A DNA stretch of 64,000 nt from an uncultured Oscillospiraceae bacterium (lineage in GTDB: Bacteria; Bacillota; Clostridia; Oscillospirales; Oscillospiraceae). Position 1 is the first letter of the stretch; the number at the start of each line of letters is the position of its first letter. The notes under the pieces were generated by a model. That model did no database searches and was not told where the DNA came from. It saw only the letters and a list, made by a program, of their open reading frames with translations. The stretch spans positions 8,565 to 72,564 of the forward strand of contig CAKTJX010000008.1 in assembly GCA_934569045.1 (NCBI GenBank), in the 5' to 3' direction. This document shows positions 41,512 through 49,472 of the stretch, one piece after another. Made by a program: the position numbers and the translations under genes.

Positions 41512-41769
41512 TTACTTTCTGTGGAACAGGGAGAAGCCCTTCTTTTCGTAGGGCTCGGACTGGATGGCCTTTACCTGATAGCCGGTTTTCTCGATGGCGG
41601 CCCGGAGGGCAGCCTCGTCCAGGGGGGCGTCGCTGAGAATTTCGGTCTCGCCCTTGGTGTGGGAAGAGGTGACCTTGCGCACCTGCACAGCCTGACGGAC
41701 CGCGTCGTTCACATGGCTCTCGCACATGCCGCACATCATGCCTTCTACCTGAACCGTTGTCTTTACCAT
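41512..41769 (-). CDS. Heavy-metal-associated (HMA) domain protein
   Basis: An 85-residue CopZ-like protein. The ferredoxin-like HMA fold starts with VQVEGMMCGMCESHV, whose M-x-C-x-x-C loop binds Cu+ or a similar soft metal. A lysine/phenylalanine-rich tail (YEKKGFSLFHRK) follows the domain. I chose ATG 41769 because AAAGGTGG lies upstream, and the longer frame upstream is unconserved. No copper ATPase is adjacent, so the chaperone's partner is elsewhere. An operator-like dyad covers its -35 element. Confidence 0.85.
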   Translation of the reverse strand: MVKTTVQVEGMMCGMCESHVNDAVRQAVQVRKVTSSHTKGETEILSDAPLDEAALRAAIEKTGYQVKAIQSEPYEKKGFSLFHRK

Positions 41770-41796
41770 AAAGCATTCCACCTTTCTTTTTCCCAG

Positions 41797-41831
41797 ATTA
41801 TAGCACCGTTTTAGGTTAGCGTCAACTAACC
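41797..41831 (-). promoter_or_regulatory. Promoter and operator dyad of the HMA gene
   Basis: On the minus strand TTGACG (41825-41820), a 17-base spacer, and TATAAT (41802-41797). The perfect dyad GGTTAG-N6-CTAACC (41814-41831) covers the -35. The plus-strand TTAGGTTAG (41811-41819) is identical to one half of a DtxR/IdeR-type metal box, but the spacing differs from that consensus. Confidence 0.65.
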
Positions 41832-41844
41832 AATTCTCACAAAA

Positions 41845-41873
41845 CACGGAGCGGCATTTTGTACCGCTCCGTG
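41845..41873 (-). terminator. Intrinsic terminator of nrdD
   Basis: Stem CACGGAGCGG with CCGCTCCGTG (41845-41854, 41864-41873), followed on the minus strand by TTTTGTG. Confidence 0.75.
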
Positions 41874-41881
41874 AATTTTGA

Positions 41882-44104
41882 TTATAGGTGCAGAACCCGA
41901 TCCTTGATCTCCTGGGTTCGTCCCTGGTTCCAGAACTGGGTGCCGATGTAGCCGCAGGTGCGCCGGGCCACATTCATCTTGTTCTGGTCCCGGTTGCCGC
42001 ACTGGGGGCAGACCCAGACCAGCTTGTGGTCATCCTCCTGGATCTCAATTTCCCCGTCATAGCCGCAGACCTGGCAGTAGTCGGACTTGGTGTTCAGCTC
42101 GGCATACATGATGTTGTCATAGATAAACTGCATCACTTCCAACACCGCATCAATGTTGTTCTGCATATTGGGCACCTCGACATAGCTGATGGCACCGCCG
42201 GGGGACAGCTGCTGGAACTCCGCCTCAAAGCGCAGCTTGGTGAAGGCATCAATGGGCTCGGACACATGGACATGGTAGGAGTTGGTGATATAGCTCTTGT
42301 CGGTGATGCCAGGCACGATGCCGAAGCGCTTTTGCAGGCACTTGGCGAATTTATAGGTGGTGGATTCCAGGGGCGTGCCGTACAGGGAGTAGTCAATGTT
42401 CTCCGCGGTCTTCCACTCCAGGCACTTGTCGTTCATCTTCTGCATGACAGACAGGGCGAAGGGCTTCGCCTCGGCATCGGTGTGGGATTTGCCGGTCATA
42501 TACTTGACGCACTCATACAGCCCCGCATAGCCCAGGGAAATGGTGGAGTAGCCGCCATAGAGGAGCTTATCGATGGGCTCGCCCTTTTGCAGTCTGGCCA
42601 GAGCGCCGTACTGCCACAGGATGGGGGCCGCATCGGACAATGTGCCCTTCAGCCGCTCATGGCGGCAGCGCAGAGCCTTGTGGCACAGCTCCAGCCGCTC
42701 CTCAAAGATTTCCCAGAATTTCGCCACGTCTCTGCCGGAGGACAGGGCCACGTCCACCAGGTTTATGGTAACAACGCCCTGGTTGAACCGGCCATAGTAT
42801 TTGGGCTTCCCCGGCTCGTAGTTCTTGGCCCCCGCCACGTTGTCCCAACCGTTGCCAGAGCGGTCCGGTGTCAAGAAGCTGCGGCAGCCCATGCAGGTGT
42901 ACACATCGCCGCTGCCGGCGGTCTCGCCCTTGGAGAGCTTGTACTCCTTCATTTTCTTCTCGCTGATATAGTCCGGGACCATCCGCTTGGCGGTGCACTC
43001 CGCGGCCAGGCGGGTCAGATACCAGTAAGGCGTGTCCTCCCGGATATTGTCCTCCTCCAGCACATAGATCAGCTTGGGGAAGGCAGGGGTGATCCACACG
43101 CCCTTCTCGTTCTTTACACCCTCATAGCGCTGGCGCAGGGTCTCCTCAATGATCATGGCCAGGTCCTTTTTCTCCTGTTCGCTCCGGGCCTCATTCAGGT
43201 ACATGAAGACGGTGATAAAGGGAGCCTGTCCGTTGGTGGTCATCAGCGTCACCACCTGGTACTGGATGGTCTGTACGCCCCGGCGGACCTCATCACGCAG
43301 ACGGTCCTCCACCACCTTGGAGATGGCCTCCTCGCTGGGGCTGACGCCAAACTCCTGCATCTCCTTTTCCACGCTGCGGCGGATCTTTTCCCGGCTGATC
43401 TGGACAAAGGGGGCCAGGTGGGTCAGGGAGATGGACTGGCCGCCATACTGGTTGGAGGCCACCTGGGCAATGATCTGGGTGGCAATGTTGCAGGCGGTGG
43501 AGAAGGAATGGGGCTTCTCGATCAGGGTGCCGGAAATGACCGTGCCGTTCTGGAGCATATCCTCCAGGTTGACCAGGTCGCAGTTGTGCATATGCTGGGC
43601 ATAGTAATCGGAGTCATGGAAGTGGATAATGCCCGCCTCATGGGCCGCCACAATGTCCCGAGGCAGCAGAATCCGGCTGGTGATGTCCTTGGACACCTCG
43701 CCTGCCATATAGTCCCGCTGGACGGCGTTGATGGTGGGGTTCTTGTTGGCGTTCTCCTGCTTGACCTCTTCGTTGTTGCACTCGATGAGGCTCAGGATGC
43801 GGTCGTCCGTGGTGTTGGACTGGCGGGCCAGGTTCCGGGTGTACCGGTAGGTAATGTACTCCTTGGCCACCTCAAAAGCACCATGGGCCATGATGGACTT
43901 TTCCACCAGGTCCTGGATCTCCTCTACAGAAGGGCTGCGGCCCATCTGCTCGCAGGAAACGCTGACGCTTTCCGCAATCCGGGCGATCTGCATGGGGGTC
44001 ATCCGGGCCTTCTCTTCTACCGCGTTATTGGCCTTGGTGATGGCCATATTGATCTTTTCAATATCAAAAACAACCTCTGTACCGTTGCGCTTGATGATCT
44101 TCAT
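41882..44104 (-). CDS. nrdD: Anaerobic (class III) ribonucleoside-triphosphate reductase
   Basis: A 740-residue glycyl-radical enzyme that makes deoxyribonucleotides without oxygen. The N-terminal ATP-cone (about residues 1-90) gives allosteric control. The catalytic barrel follows. The zinc site is CQVCGYD plus CPQCG (about residues 670-700). The glycyl radical loop RRTCGYIG lies near residue 716. All motifs and the length are normal. The activase gene nrdG, often next to nrdD, is absent: the upstream neighbour is galM on the other strand and the downstream gene is the HMA protein. Two NrdR boxes lie at the promoter. Confidence 0.97.
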   Translation of the reverse strand: MKIIKRNGTEVVFDIEKINMAITKANNAVEEKARMTPMQIARIAESVSVSCEQMGRSPSVEEIQDLVEKSIMAHGAFEVAKEYITYRYTRNLARQSNTTDDRILSLIECNNEEVKQENANKNPTINAVQRDYMAGEVSKDITSRILLPRDIVAAHEAGIIHFHDSDYYAQHMHNCDLVNLEDMLQNGTVISGTLIEKPHSFSTACNIATQIIAQVASNQYGGQSISLTHLAPFVQISREKIRRSVEKEMQEFGVSPSEEAISKVVEDRLRDEVRRGVQTIQYQVVTLMTTNGQAPFITVFMYLNEARSEQEKKDLAMIIEETLRQRYEGVKNEKGVWITPAFPKLIYVLEEDNIREDTPYWYLTRLAAECTAKRMVPDYISEKKMKEYKLSKGETAGSGDVYTCMGCRSFLTPDRSGNGWDNVAGAKNYEPGKPKYYGRFNQGVVTINLVDVALSSGRDVAKFWEIFEERLELCHKALRCRHERLKGTLSDAAPILWQYGALARLQKGEPIDKLLYGGYSTISLGYAGLYECVKYMTGKSHTDAEAKPFALSVMQKMNDKCLEWKTAENIDYSLYGTPLESTTYKFAKCLQKRFGIVPGITDKSYITNSYHVHVSEPIDAFTKLRFEAEFQQLSPGGAISYVEVPNMQNNIDAVLEVMQFIYDNIMYAELNTKSDYCQVCGYDGEIEIQEDDHKLVWVCPQCGNRDQNKMNVARRTCGYIGTQFWNQGRTQEIKDRVLHL

Positions 44105-44145
44105 GGTAAGGTCCTCCTTTGGGGAAATTTTCTCTTCGCTGCCTC

Positions 44146-44196
44146 ATTATACAACATATTGTGGTTTTGTCAAGCTTCGACCACTAAATGTTGTGG
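44146..44196 (-). promoter_or_regulatory. nrdD promoter with two NrdR boxes
   Basis: On the minus strand TTGACA (44173-44168), a 16-base spacer, and TATAAT (44151-44146). Box 1 (44149-44164) and box 2 (44181-44196) match the 16-base NrdR consensus ACACWATATATWGTGT at 13 and 12 positions. Their centres are 32 bp apart, about three helical turns, as is usual for NrdR sites. Box 1 covers the -10, so repression is expected when dNTP levels are high. Confidence 0.85.
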
Positions 44197-44308
44197 TCAG
44201 GGCCTTTGCGCGGTTTTCACGGGAAAAGATTTGGAAGTACGCCCGATGCACTTTTTCTCAAAATGCGGACGAAAGTTTGCTTTTCCCGCAGGAGGCCAAA
44301 ATAAGACA

Positions 44309-44337
44309 TTGTAATTCCGGCAAGAATATAGTACAAT
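44309..44337 (+). promoter_or_regulatory. Promoter of galM
   Basis: TTGTAA (44309-44314), 17 bases, and TACAAT (44332-44337). Confidence 0.6.
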
Positions 44338-44402
44338 TGCTTTGCATGGTCTTAACATAATTTAGGCTCTTCCAAAGAGAAAACGAAAGGGAGCATTCTG
44401 AT

Positions 44403-45422
44403 ATGAAAAAGAAATTCGGCAATCTGCACAGCGGCGCGGAGGCCACACTCTATACCATCCAAAACGGCGGCCTCACCGCCGAGATCACCGACCTGGGGGC
44501 CACCCTGGTTTCCCTGTGGGTGCCGGACGCCCAGGGAAGCCTGGAAGACGTGGTTCTGGGCTTTGACGCGCCCCAGGACTATGCGCAAAGCACCGCCTTT
44601 CTGGGGGCCACTGTGGGCCGCAGCGCCAACCGCGTCGGCGGCGCCGGATTTGATCTGGCGGGCAAGCACTTTGCCATGACTCCCAACGAAAACGGAAACA
44701 ACCTGCACTCCGGCCCGGATTTCTATAAGAACCGGCTCTGGACGCTGGAAAATCAGGAGGAAGATCAGCTGACCCTCTCCCTGGAGAGCCCGGATCTGGA
44801 CCAGGGTTTCCCGGGAAATGCCCACATCCGGGTCACCTACCGCTTAGACGGCGAGGGCGGGCTGCACATTCTCTACTGGGGCCGGTGCGACAAGGACACC
44901 GTCTTTAATATGACCAATCACAGCTATTTTAATCTGGCGGGGCAGCAGCACCCGGAGAAGGCGGTGCAGCAGGAGCTCTGTATGCCCGCCCGCCACTTCT
45001 GCCCCGATGACGCGGAGAACATTCCCACGGGAGAACTGCGGGATGTGGCCGGAACCCCCATGGACTTCCGCAGTCCCAAGCCCATCGCCCGGGATCTCCA
45101 GGCGGACTACGAGCCCCTGAAGCTTCAGGGCGGCTTTGACCACAACTGGGAGGTCTTCTGCAACCCCTGCGCCACGCTGACGGACCCGGAATCCGGCAGA
45201 ACCCTTTCCGTCTACACGGACTGCCCGGGTATTCAGGTCTACTCCGGCAACTATCTGAATGAAACCGGCAAGGGCGGCGTGCATTACGGCAGGCACAGCG
45301 GCATCGCCCTGGAAACCCAGTTCTACCCCGACTGCCTCCATAAGCCCAGTTGGGCCCAGCCCGTTGTCACCGCCGGGAGGCTCTACAGGAGCGAAACCAT
45401 TTACCGGTTCTCCACAAAATAA
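44403..45422 (+). CDS. galM: Aldose 1-epimerase (mutarotase)
   Basis: A 339-residue enzyme that interconverts alpha and beta anomers of hexoses such as galactose. The catalytic histidine lies in TNHSYFNLAG and the catalytic glutamate in GIALETQFYPD. NRVGGAGFDLAGKHF near residue 80 holds the substrate-binding Asn-Arg. Its length is normal. GGGAG precedes the ATG. No other Leloir-pathway gene is nearby, so it may serve general sugar uptake. Confidence 0.94.
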   Translation: MKKKFGNLHSGAEATLYTIQNGGLTAEITDLGATLVSLWVPDAQGSLEDVVLGFDAPQDYAQSTAFLGATVGRSANRVGGAGFDLAGKHFAMTPNENGNNLHSGPDFYKNRLWTLENQEEDQLTLSLESPDLDQGFPGNAHIRVTYRLDGEGGLHILYWGRCDKDTVFNMTNHSYFNLAGQQHPEKAVQQELCMPARHFCPDDAENIPTGELRDVAGTPMDFRSPKPIARDLQADYEPLKLQGGFDHNWEVFCNPCATLTDPESGRTLSVYTDCPGIQVYSGNYLNETGKGGVHYGRHSGIALETQFYPDCLHKPSWAQPVVTAGRLYRSETIYRFSTK

Positions 45423-45495
45423 GCGCATTTTTCTCCCCTCCTGCATAAACTGGCCTATAAGCGCAAGCTTTAGAAGCAAATCAGGAGGTAATCCT

Positions 45496-46329
45496 ATGGC
45501 TGATCAATGCACTTCCGCCCTGCGCTGCAATCCCAACGATCTGCGGCAGGCCATGTCCATCCACACCCGCAAAATCACCGACTCCTGCCGGGATAAGGAC
45601 TGCATTGAGGATCTGCCCGTCTACCTGACGTCCAGCTCCCAGCGGGTTCTGGACGGTTCCGCCGGCACCAGAGTCCGGTGCGCCGAGCTCATGAGCACCT
45701 ACATAGATGTAGAGCCGGTGACCTTTGACCGCAACCACTACTGCATCGACATTACGTTCTTCTACCGGGTCCTGGCGGATACCGTCATCGGGGCCAACCG
45801 GCCCGCCACCCTCTGCGGTCTGGCGGTATTCACCAAACGGGTGGTGCTCTGCGGCGAGGAGAGCTGCGCCCACATCTACCGCAGCGATCTGCGGCCCTGC
45901 ACAGCCGATGCCCGGAATCTGGCCAGCCGCCCCGCCGCCGTGGTGGAGGCCCTAGACCCGATGGTGCTCAGTAGCCGGGTACGGGAGGCCTGCGAGTGCG
46001 GCGGCCGGGACAGCTGCCCGGTTTCGCTGCCGGACTGGATCAAATCCATGTTCGATGAGGAGCTGGTGATGCAGCCGGATCGGCGCAGGCTCTATGTGAC
46101 CCTGGGCCAGTTCTCCATTGTCCGCCTGGAGCGGGACGCCCAGCTGATCGTCCCGGTCATGGACTACAGCATCCCCACCAAGGAATGCTGCGACTCCCCA
46201 GGCTGCGCGGAGGACCCCTGCGAGCTCTTCAGCCGCATCCCCTTCCCCGCCGCCCAGTTCACCCCCAAGGGCTGCGACTGCCGGCCACAAAGCTGCTGCC
46301 AGCCGGAGAATGGCTGCTGCGGAAAGTAA
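45496..46329 (+). CDS. Conserved Clostridial cysteine-rich protein of unknown function
   Basis: A 277-residue protein with no signal peptide or membrane helix. The N-terminal part (about residues 1-180) has blocks such as IHTRKITDSCRDKDCIEDLPVY in short runs and FDRNHYCIDITFFYRV, which I recall from a widespread uncharacterised protein of spore-forming Clostridia. The C-terminus is very rich in cysteine (CCDSPGCAEDPC, then CDCRPQSCCQPENGCC), suggesting metal binding or disulfide cross-linking as in spore coat proteins. That role is inference. AGGAGG precedes ATG 45496. CATAAACT at 45444-45451 resembles a sporulation sigma -10 but has no convincing -35. Confidence 0.7.
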   Translation: MADQCTSALRCNPNDLRQAMSIHTRKITDSCRDKDCIEDLPVYLTSSSQRVLDGSAGTRVRCAELMSTYIDVEPVTFDRNHYCIDITFFYRVLADTVIGANRPATLCGLAVFTKRVVLCGEESCAHIYRSDLRPCTADARNLASRPAAVVEALDPMVLSSRVREACECGGRDSCPVSLPDWIKSMFDEELVMQPDRRRLYVTLGQFSIVRLERDAQLIVPVMDYSIPTKECCDSPGCAEDPCELFSRIPFPAAQFTPKGCDCRPQSCCQPENGCCGK

Positions 46330-46519
46330 ACTTTTGGGTCTGCCGCAAAAGCGCGGCAGGCCCAACGAAATCCGACCGATGGCCGGGTGAAATCTGTCTG
46401 GCGACAGGAGAAATCCGGTTTCAACCGGACGAAATCGCCCCTGCCGGGCGGTTGTAGTGTCCCTGCGGGACGAACTGGAAAAGAGCGCGCTGCGGTTTTT
46501 TCAGACTGCAGCGCGCTTT
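46330..46519 (+). repeat. Tandem-hairpin 3' element, copy C, ending in a terminator
   Basis: It begins at the stop of the Cys-rich gene. The leading hairpin GGGTCTGCCGC/GCGGCAGGCCC is followed by GAAATC boxes at 46367, 46389, 46410 and 46431 (spacing 22, 21, 21). Their hairpins include CTGTC/GACAG, CCGGTT/AACCGG and GCCC/GGGC. GTCCC-TGC-GGGAC follows. The closing stem AGCGCGCTGC/GCAGCGCGCT (46484-46517) has a short T-tail. Confidence 0.9.
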
Positions 46520-46532
46520 TGGGAAAATAAAA

Positions 46533-46556
46533 ACGCTGCCGGGAATACGGCAGCGT
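46533..46556 (-). terminator. Intrinsic terminator of rpmB
   Basis: Stem ACGCTGCCG/CGGCAGCGT (46533-46541, 46548-46556), followed on the minus strand by TTTTATTTT. Confidence 0.85.
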
Positions 46557-46605
46557 ATTTATCAGCCACGGGGATCAGATGGCCCGCTCAAAGGGTACCG
46601 GGAGA

Positions 46606-46794
46606 TTAGACAGCTCTCTCGACCTTATTGGAACGGAGGCATCTGGTACAAGCGTACACATGGCAGGGAGTTCCATTGACAACAGCCTTGACCCGCTTGA
46701 CATTGGGCTTCCAGGCACGGTTGGAACGTCTGTGGGAGTGGGAAACCTTAATACCAAAGGTTACACCCTTGCCACAAAAATCACACTTCGCCAT
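46606..46794 (-). CDS. rpmB: 50S ribosomal protein L28
   Basis: A 62-residue L28 of the zinc-ribbon type, with CDFCGKG near the N-terminus and CTRCLRSNKV near the C-terminus forming the four-cysteine zinc site. The conserved SHSHRRSNRAWKPNV block is present. GGAGG precedes the ATG. It is a single-gene unit between its own promoter and terminator. Presence of the zinc-binding (C+) form means it is not the zinc-independent paralogue. Confidence 0.96.
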   Translation of the reverse strand: MAKCDFCGKGVTFGIKVSHSHRRSNRAWKPNVKRVKAVVNGTPCHVYACTRCLRSNKVERAV

Positions 46795-46856
46795 TCATTG
46801 CACCTCCCATCCGGACATAATCGTCATCATTCTTGCGCTAACTCGAACGCCTGAAT

Positions 46857-46885
46857 ATAATAGCAGAGATTGTGGAAAAATGCAA
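46857..46885 (-). promoter_or_regulatory. Promoter of rpmB
   Basis: On the minus strand TTGCAT (46885-46880), 17 bases, and TATTAT (46862-46857) with an extended TG. Confidence 0.65.
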
Positions 46886-46921
46886 GTCTTTTTTTCAATT
46901 TTTTCTTTTTATTTTTGGCCC

Positions 46922-46949
46922 TTGATATTCTTAGGGCGGCTGGTATAAT
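46922..46949 (+). promoter_or_regulatory. Promoter of hprK
   Basis: TTGATA (46922-46927), a 16-base spacer, and TATAAT (46944-46949) with an extended TG. Confidence 0.65.
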
Positions 46950-47010
46950 AAATGTGGATTGTTGCGGCTGTCCATTGCGTGACTGCCGACAGGAAGGAGC
47001 GCGGAGAAAA

Positions 47011-47952
47011 GTGAGCGAATACAACGTAACACTTCCCGATATTGCAAAAGAATTTCATATGGAGGTTATTTACGCCTCCACTGACTATAATTCCATCCGT
47101 CTGACCGTGGAGGATGTGGCCCGGCCGGGCCTGACCCTCTCCGGCTACTTTGACCATTTTGAGCCCCGTCGGCTTCAAGTGTTGGGCAATATGGAGTGGA
47201 GCTATCTGCAAAAGAAAGCCCCCCAGGAGCGGCTGGTGATCTTCGACCGGCTGTTTGACTACCGGATTCCGGCGCTGCTGATCTGCCGCAGCCTGCCGGT
47301 GGATCAGGAATGCCTGGCCATGGCCAAGAAGCACAATATCTCCATTCTCCGCTCGGAGGAGGCCACCAGCACCTTCTGCTCCTCTCTCATCTCCTACCTG
47401 CGGGCAGAGCTGGCCCCCATGGTCACCCGCCACGGCGTGCTGATGGAGGTCTACGGCGAGGGCCTGCTGCTGACCGGAGAAAGCGGCATCGGCAAAAGTG
47501 AGGCCGCCCTGGAGCTCCTGAAGCGGGGCCACCGGCTCATTGCCGACGATGCCGTGGAGATCCGCAAGGTCAACAGCAATTCCCTGGTGGGCAGCGCCCC
47601 GGAGCTGATCCGCAACTACATTGAACTGCGGGGCATCGGCATTGTCAATGTGGCCAAGCTCTTCGGCATGGGCTCCGTCCGGTCGAAAAAGTCCATCGAT
47701 CTGGTGGTCAATATCGTCCCCTGGAACAACCAGGATGCCTATGACCGGCTGGGTCTGGAGGAACAGTATATGGAAATTCTGGGGGTCAAAATCCCCATGA
47801 ACACCATCCCCATCACCCCGGGCCGGAACCTGGCCGTCATTCTGGAAGTGGCCGCCATCAATGTGCGCCAGCGCAAGCTGGGCTATAACGCCGCCCAGGA
47901 ATTCACCGACCAGATCAACCGCCACTTTGCCAGCCTTGAGGGAAAAGAATGA
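47011..47952 (+). CDS. hprK: HPr kinase/phosphorylase
   Basis: A 313-residue bifunctional enzyme that phosphorylates and dephosphorylates Ser46 of HPr and so controls carbon catabolite repression. The P-loop GESGIGKSE lies near residue 155. The catalytic segment LIADDAVEI and the HprK signature NYIELRGIGIVNV are present, and the C-terminal capping helix follows. The start is GTG 47011, with GGAAGGAG and GGAG upstream. Earlier in-frame codons would extend into the promoter. Its stop overlaps the next gene (ATGA). Confidence 0.96.
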   Translation: MSEYNVTLPDIAKEFHMEVIYASTDYNSIRLTVEDVARPGLTLSGYFDHFEPRRLQVLGNMEWSYLQKKAPQERLVIFDRLFDYRIPALLICRSLPVDQECLAMAKKHNISILRSEEATSTFCSSLISYLRAELAPMVTRHGVLMEVYGEGLLLTGESGIGKSEAALELLKRGHRLIADDAVEIRKVNSNSLVGSAPELIRNYIELRGIGIVNVAKLFGMGSVRSKKSIDLVVNIVPWNNQDAYDRLGLEEQYMEILGVKIPMNTIPITPGRNLAVILEVAAINVRQRKLGYNAAQEFTDQINRHFASLEGKE

Positions 47953-48926
47953 AAGAACTGACCATCGGACAAAATGACGCGGGCCAGCGCCTGGACCGTT
48001 TCCTGGCGAAGGCCGTGCCGCTGCTCCCCGCCTCCCTGGCCCAGAAATATATCCGCTTAAAGCGCATCAAGCGCAACGGCGCCCGGGCCCAGCGGGACAC
48101 CCGGCTGGAGGCAGGCGACACCCTGCAATTATACATCAACGACGAATTCTTTGACACCCCCAGAGAGGACAACGCCTACCTGACCGTGGCCGTTCCCAAG
48201 CTGAACATCGTCTACGAGGACGATCATATTCTGCTGGTGGACAAGCGGCCCGGTCTGGCGGTGCACCCCCACGACGGGGCGGAGTACGGACGCACCCTGA
48301 TCGATCAGATTCAGGCCTACCTGTACCAGAAACGGGAATGGCGGCCCAGAGAGGAGCATTCCTTCACCCCCGCTCTGTGCAACCGCATTGACCGGAACAC
48401 CGGCGGCATCGTTATCGCCGCCAAGACGGCGGAGGCCCTGCGGGTGATGAATCAGAAGATCAAGGACCGGGAAATCGACAAGCGGTATCTCGCCATCGTA
48501 GAGGGCACACCAAAGCCCAGAGAGGGCAGCCTGAAGGGCTACCTCTTCAAGGACGCGGTGAAAAACCGGGTCTTCGTCACAGACGCCCCCAAGCCCGGTT
48601 CCAAAACCTGCCAGACGAACTACAAAACTCTGGCAAGCCTAAACGGCCTCTCCCTGGTGGAGTGCGAGCTGATCACCGGACGAACCCACCAGATTCGCGC
48701 CCAGTTTGCCCACGCGGGGCACCCCCTGCTGGGTGACGGAAAATACGGCAAGCTGGACAAGCGGTATGACCGGACCTACCAGGCCCTCTATTCCTACCGT
48801 CTGACCTTCCGGTTCACCACCGATTCCGGGGCCCTGGAATATCTGAACGGAAAGAGCTTCCAGGTGGAAAAGGTGGATTTCGTAGAGGAATACTTCCCGG
48901 GCTTCCAGATCAGCGGCAAAAAATAA
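47949..48926 (+). CDS. RluD-family pseudouridine synthase
   Basis: A 325-residue enzyme that isomerises uridine to pseudouridine in rRNA or tRNA. An S4 RNA-binding domain lies at the N-terminus (about residues 12-75, YIRLKRIKRNGARAQ). The catalytic domain has VDKRPGLAVHP and the active-site aspartate in NRIDRNTGG, where most family members have HRLDxxTSG. GRTHQIRAQFAHAGHPLLGD follows. It is coupled to hprK by a four-base overlap. Whether it is RluC, RluD or another paralogue cannot be decided. Confidence 0.9.
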   Translation: MKELTIGQNDAGQRLDRFLAKAVPLLPASLAQKYIRLKRIKRNGARAQRDTRLEAGDTLQLYINDEFFDTPREDNAYLTVAVPKLNIVYEDDHILLVDKRPGLAVHPHDGAEYGRTLIDQIQAYLYQKREWRPREEHSFTPALCNRIDRNTGGIVIAAKTAEALRVMNQKIKDREIDKRYLAIVEGTPKPREGSLKGYLFKDAVKNRVFVTDAPKPGSKTCQTNYKTLASLNGLSLVECELITGRTHQIRAQFAHAGHPLLGDGKYGKLDKRYDRTYQALYSYRLTFRFTTDSGALEYLNGKSFQVEKVDFVEEYFPGFQISGKK

Positions 48927-48952
48927 CGCCCCTATCCAATCCCAAAAACAGC

Positions 48953-49130
48953 GAGTGCGTTGCAAACCAATCGCAACGCACTCAATTTTTATTCGTCCCG
49001 CAGGGACACCGCAACCGCCCCAACAGGGCGATTTCACCCGATCGAAGACCGGATTTCATCTGTCAAAGACAGATTCCACCCAGCCCCGGCTGGATTTCAC
49101 CTGGGGCTGCCATTGCGGCAGCCCCAGATT
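48953..49130 (-). repeat. Tandem-hairpin 3' element, copy D (minus strand)
   Basis: Read on the minus strand it starts at the stop codon of the CGGC gene. A first GAAATC box overlaps the stop (49132-49127) and a leading hairpin CTGGGGCTGCC/GGCAGCCCCAG (49101-49127) follows. Boxes lie at 49098, 49077 (variant GGAATC), 49057 and 49035, with hairpins CCAGCC/GGCTGG, CTGTC/GACAG, CCGGTC/GATCGG and GCCC/GGGC. GTCCC-TGC-GGGAC follows. The closing stem GAGTGCGTTGC/GCAACGCACTC (48953-48963, 48973-48983) has T-runs on both sides and may also terminate the converging pseudouridine synthase gene. Confidence 0.9.
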
Positions 49131-49472
49131 TCAGTGGGTTCCTTCCTCCCATGCCAAATGCTGGTTGTCCAGGGCCTGCTCGATCTGAGCCAGCTGGGGG
49201 CACTTGTGCACAACACAGGTGGCAATGTGAATCTTGTCCACATGCTCCTGGCCCATGCGCTCCAGCTTCTCCGTAAAGCCTGGGTCCATCAGCTTGTCTG
49301 CCTCACAACCGTTGCAGTCAAAGTAGGCGGAGAGCTCCACCGTCTGTCCCTCGTACTGGGTAAAGCTCTTCTTCCGGTCATAAAAAGTCCGGAAGCAGGC
49401 CGCGCCGGTGCAGACGCTGCCGGATTTGCGGCAGTGCAGAATGGCAATTTTCTCAATTTTTCCTTCCATCAT
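49131..49472 (-). CDS. CGGC-domain putative metal-binding protein
   Basis: A 113-residue cytoplasmic protein of the CGGC domain family. Conserved cysteines appear in ILHCRKSGSVCTGAAC, FDCNGCEAD, IATCVVHKCP and their spacing matches this family. It is thought to bind metal but its reaction is unknown. It is the last gene of the cobalamin-riboswitch-controlled ABC transporter operon and starts at the stop of the second ATPase gene, which suggests that it handles the imported metal or cofactor. Its 3' end carries tandem-hairpin copy D. Confidence 0.82.
   Translation of the reverse strand: MMEGKIEKIAILHCRKSGSVCTGAACFRTFYDRKKSFTQYEGQTVELSAYFDCNGCEADKLMDPGFTEKLERMGQEHVDKIHIATCVVHKCPQLAQIEQALDNQHLAWEEGTH

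Noticed and set aside
45444..45451. Sporulation-type -10 (CATAAACT) before the Cys-rich gene
   Set aside because: No matching -35 at the right distance, so it is not listed as a promoter.
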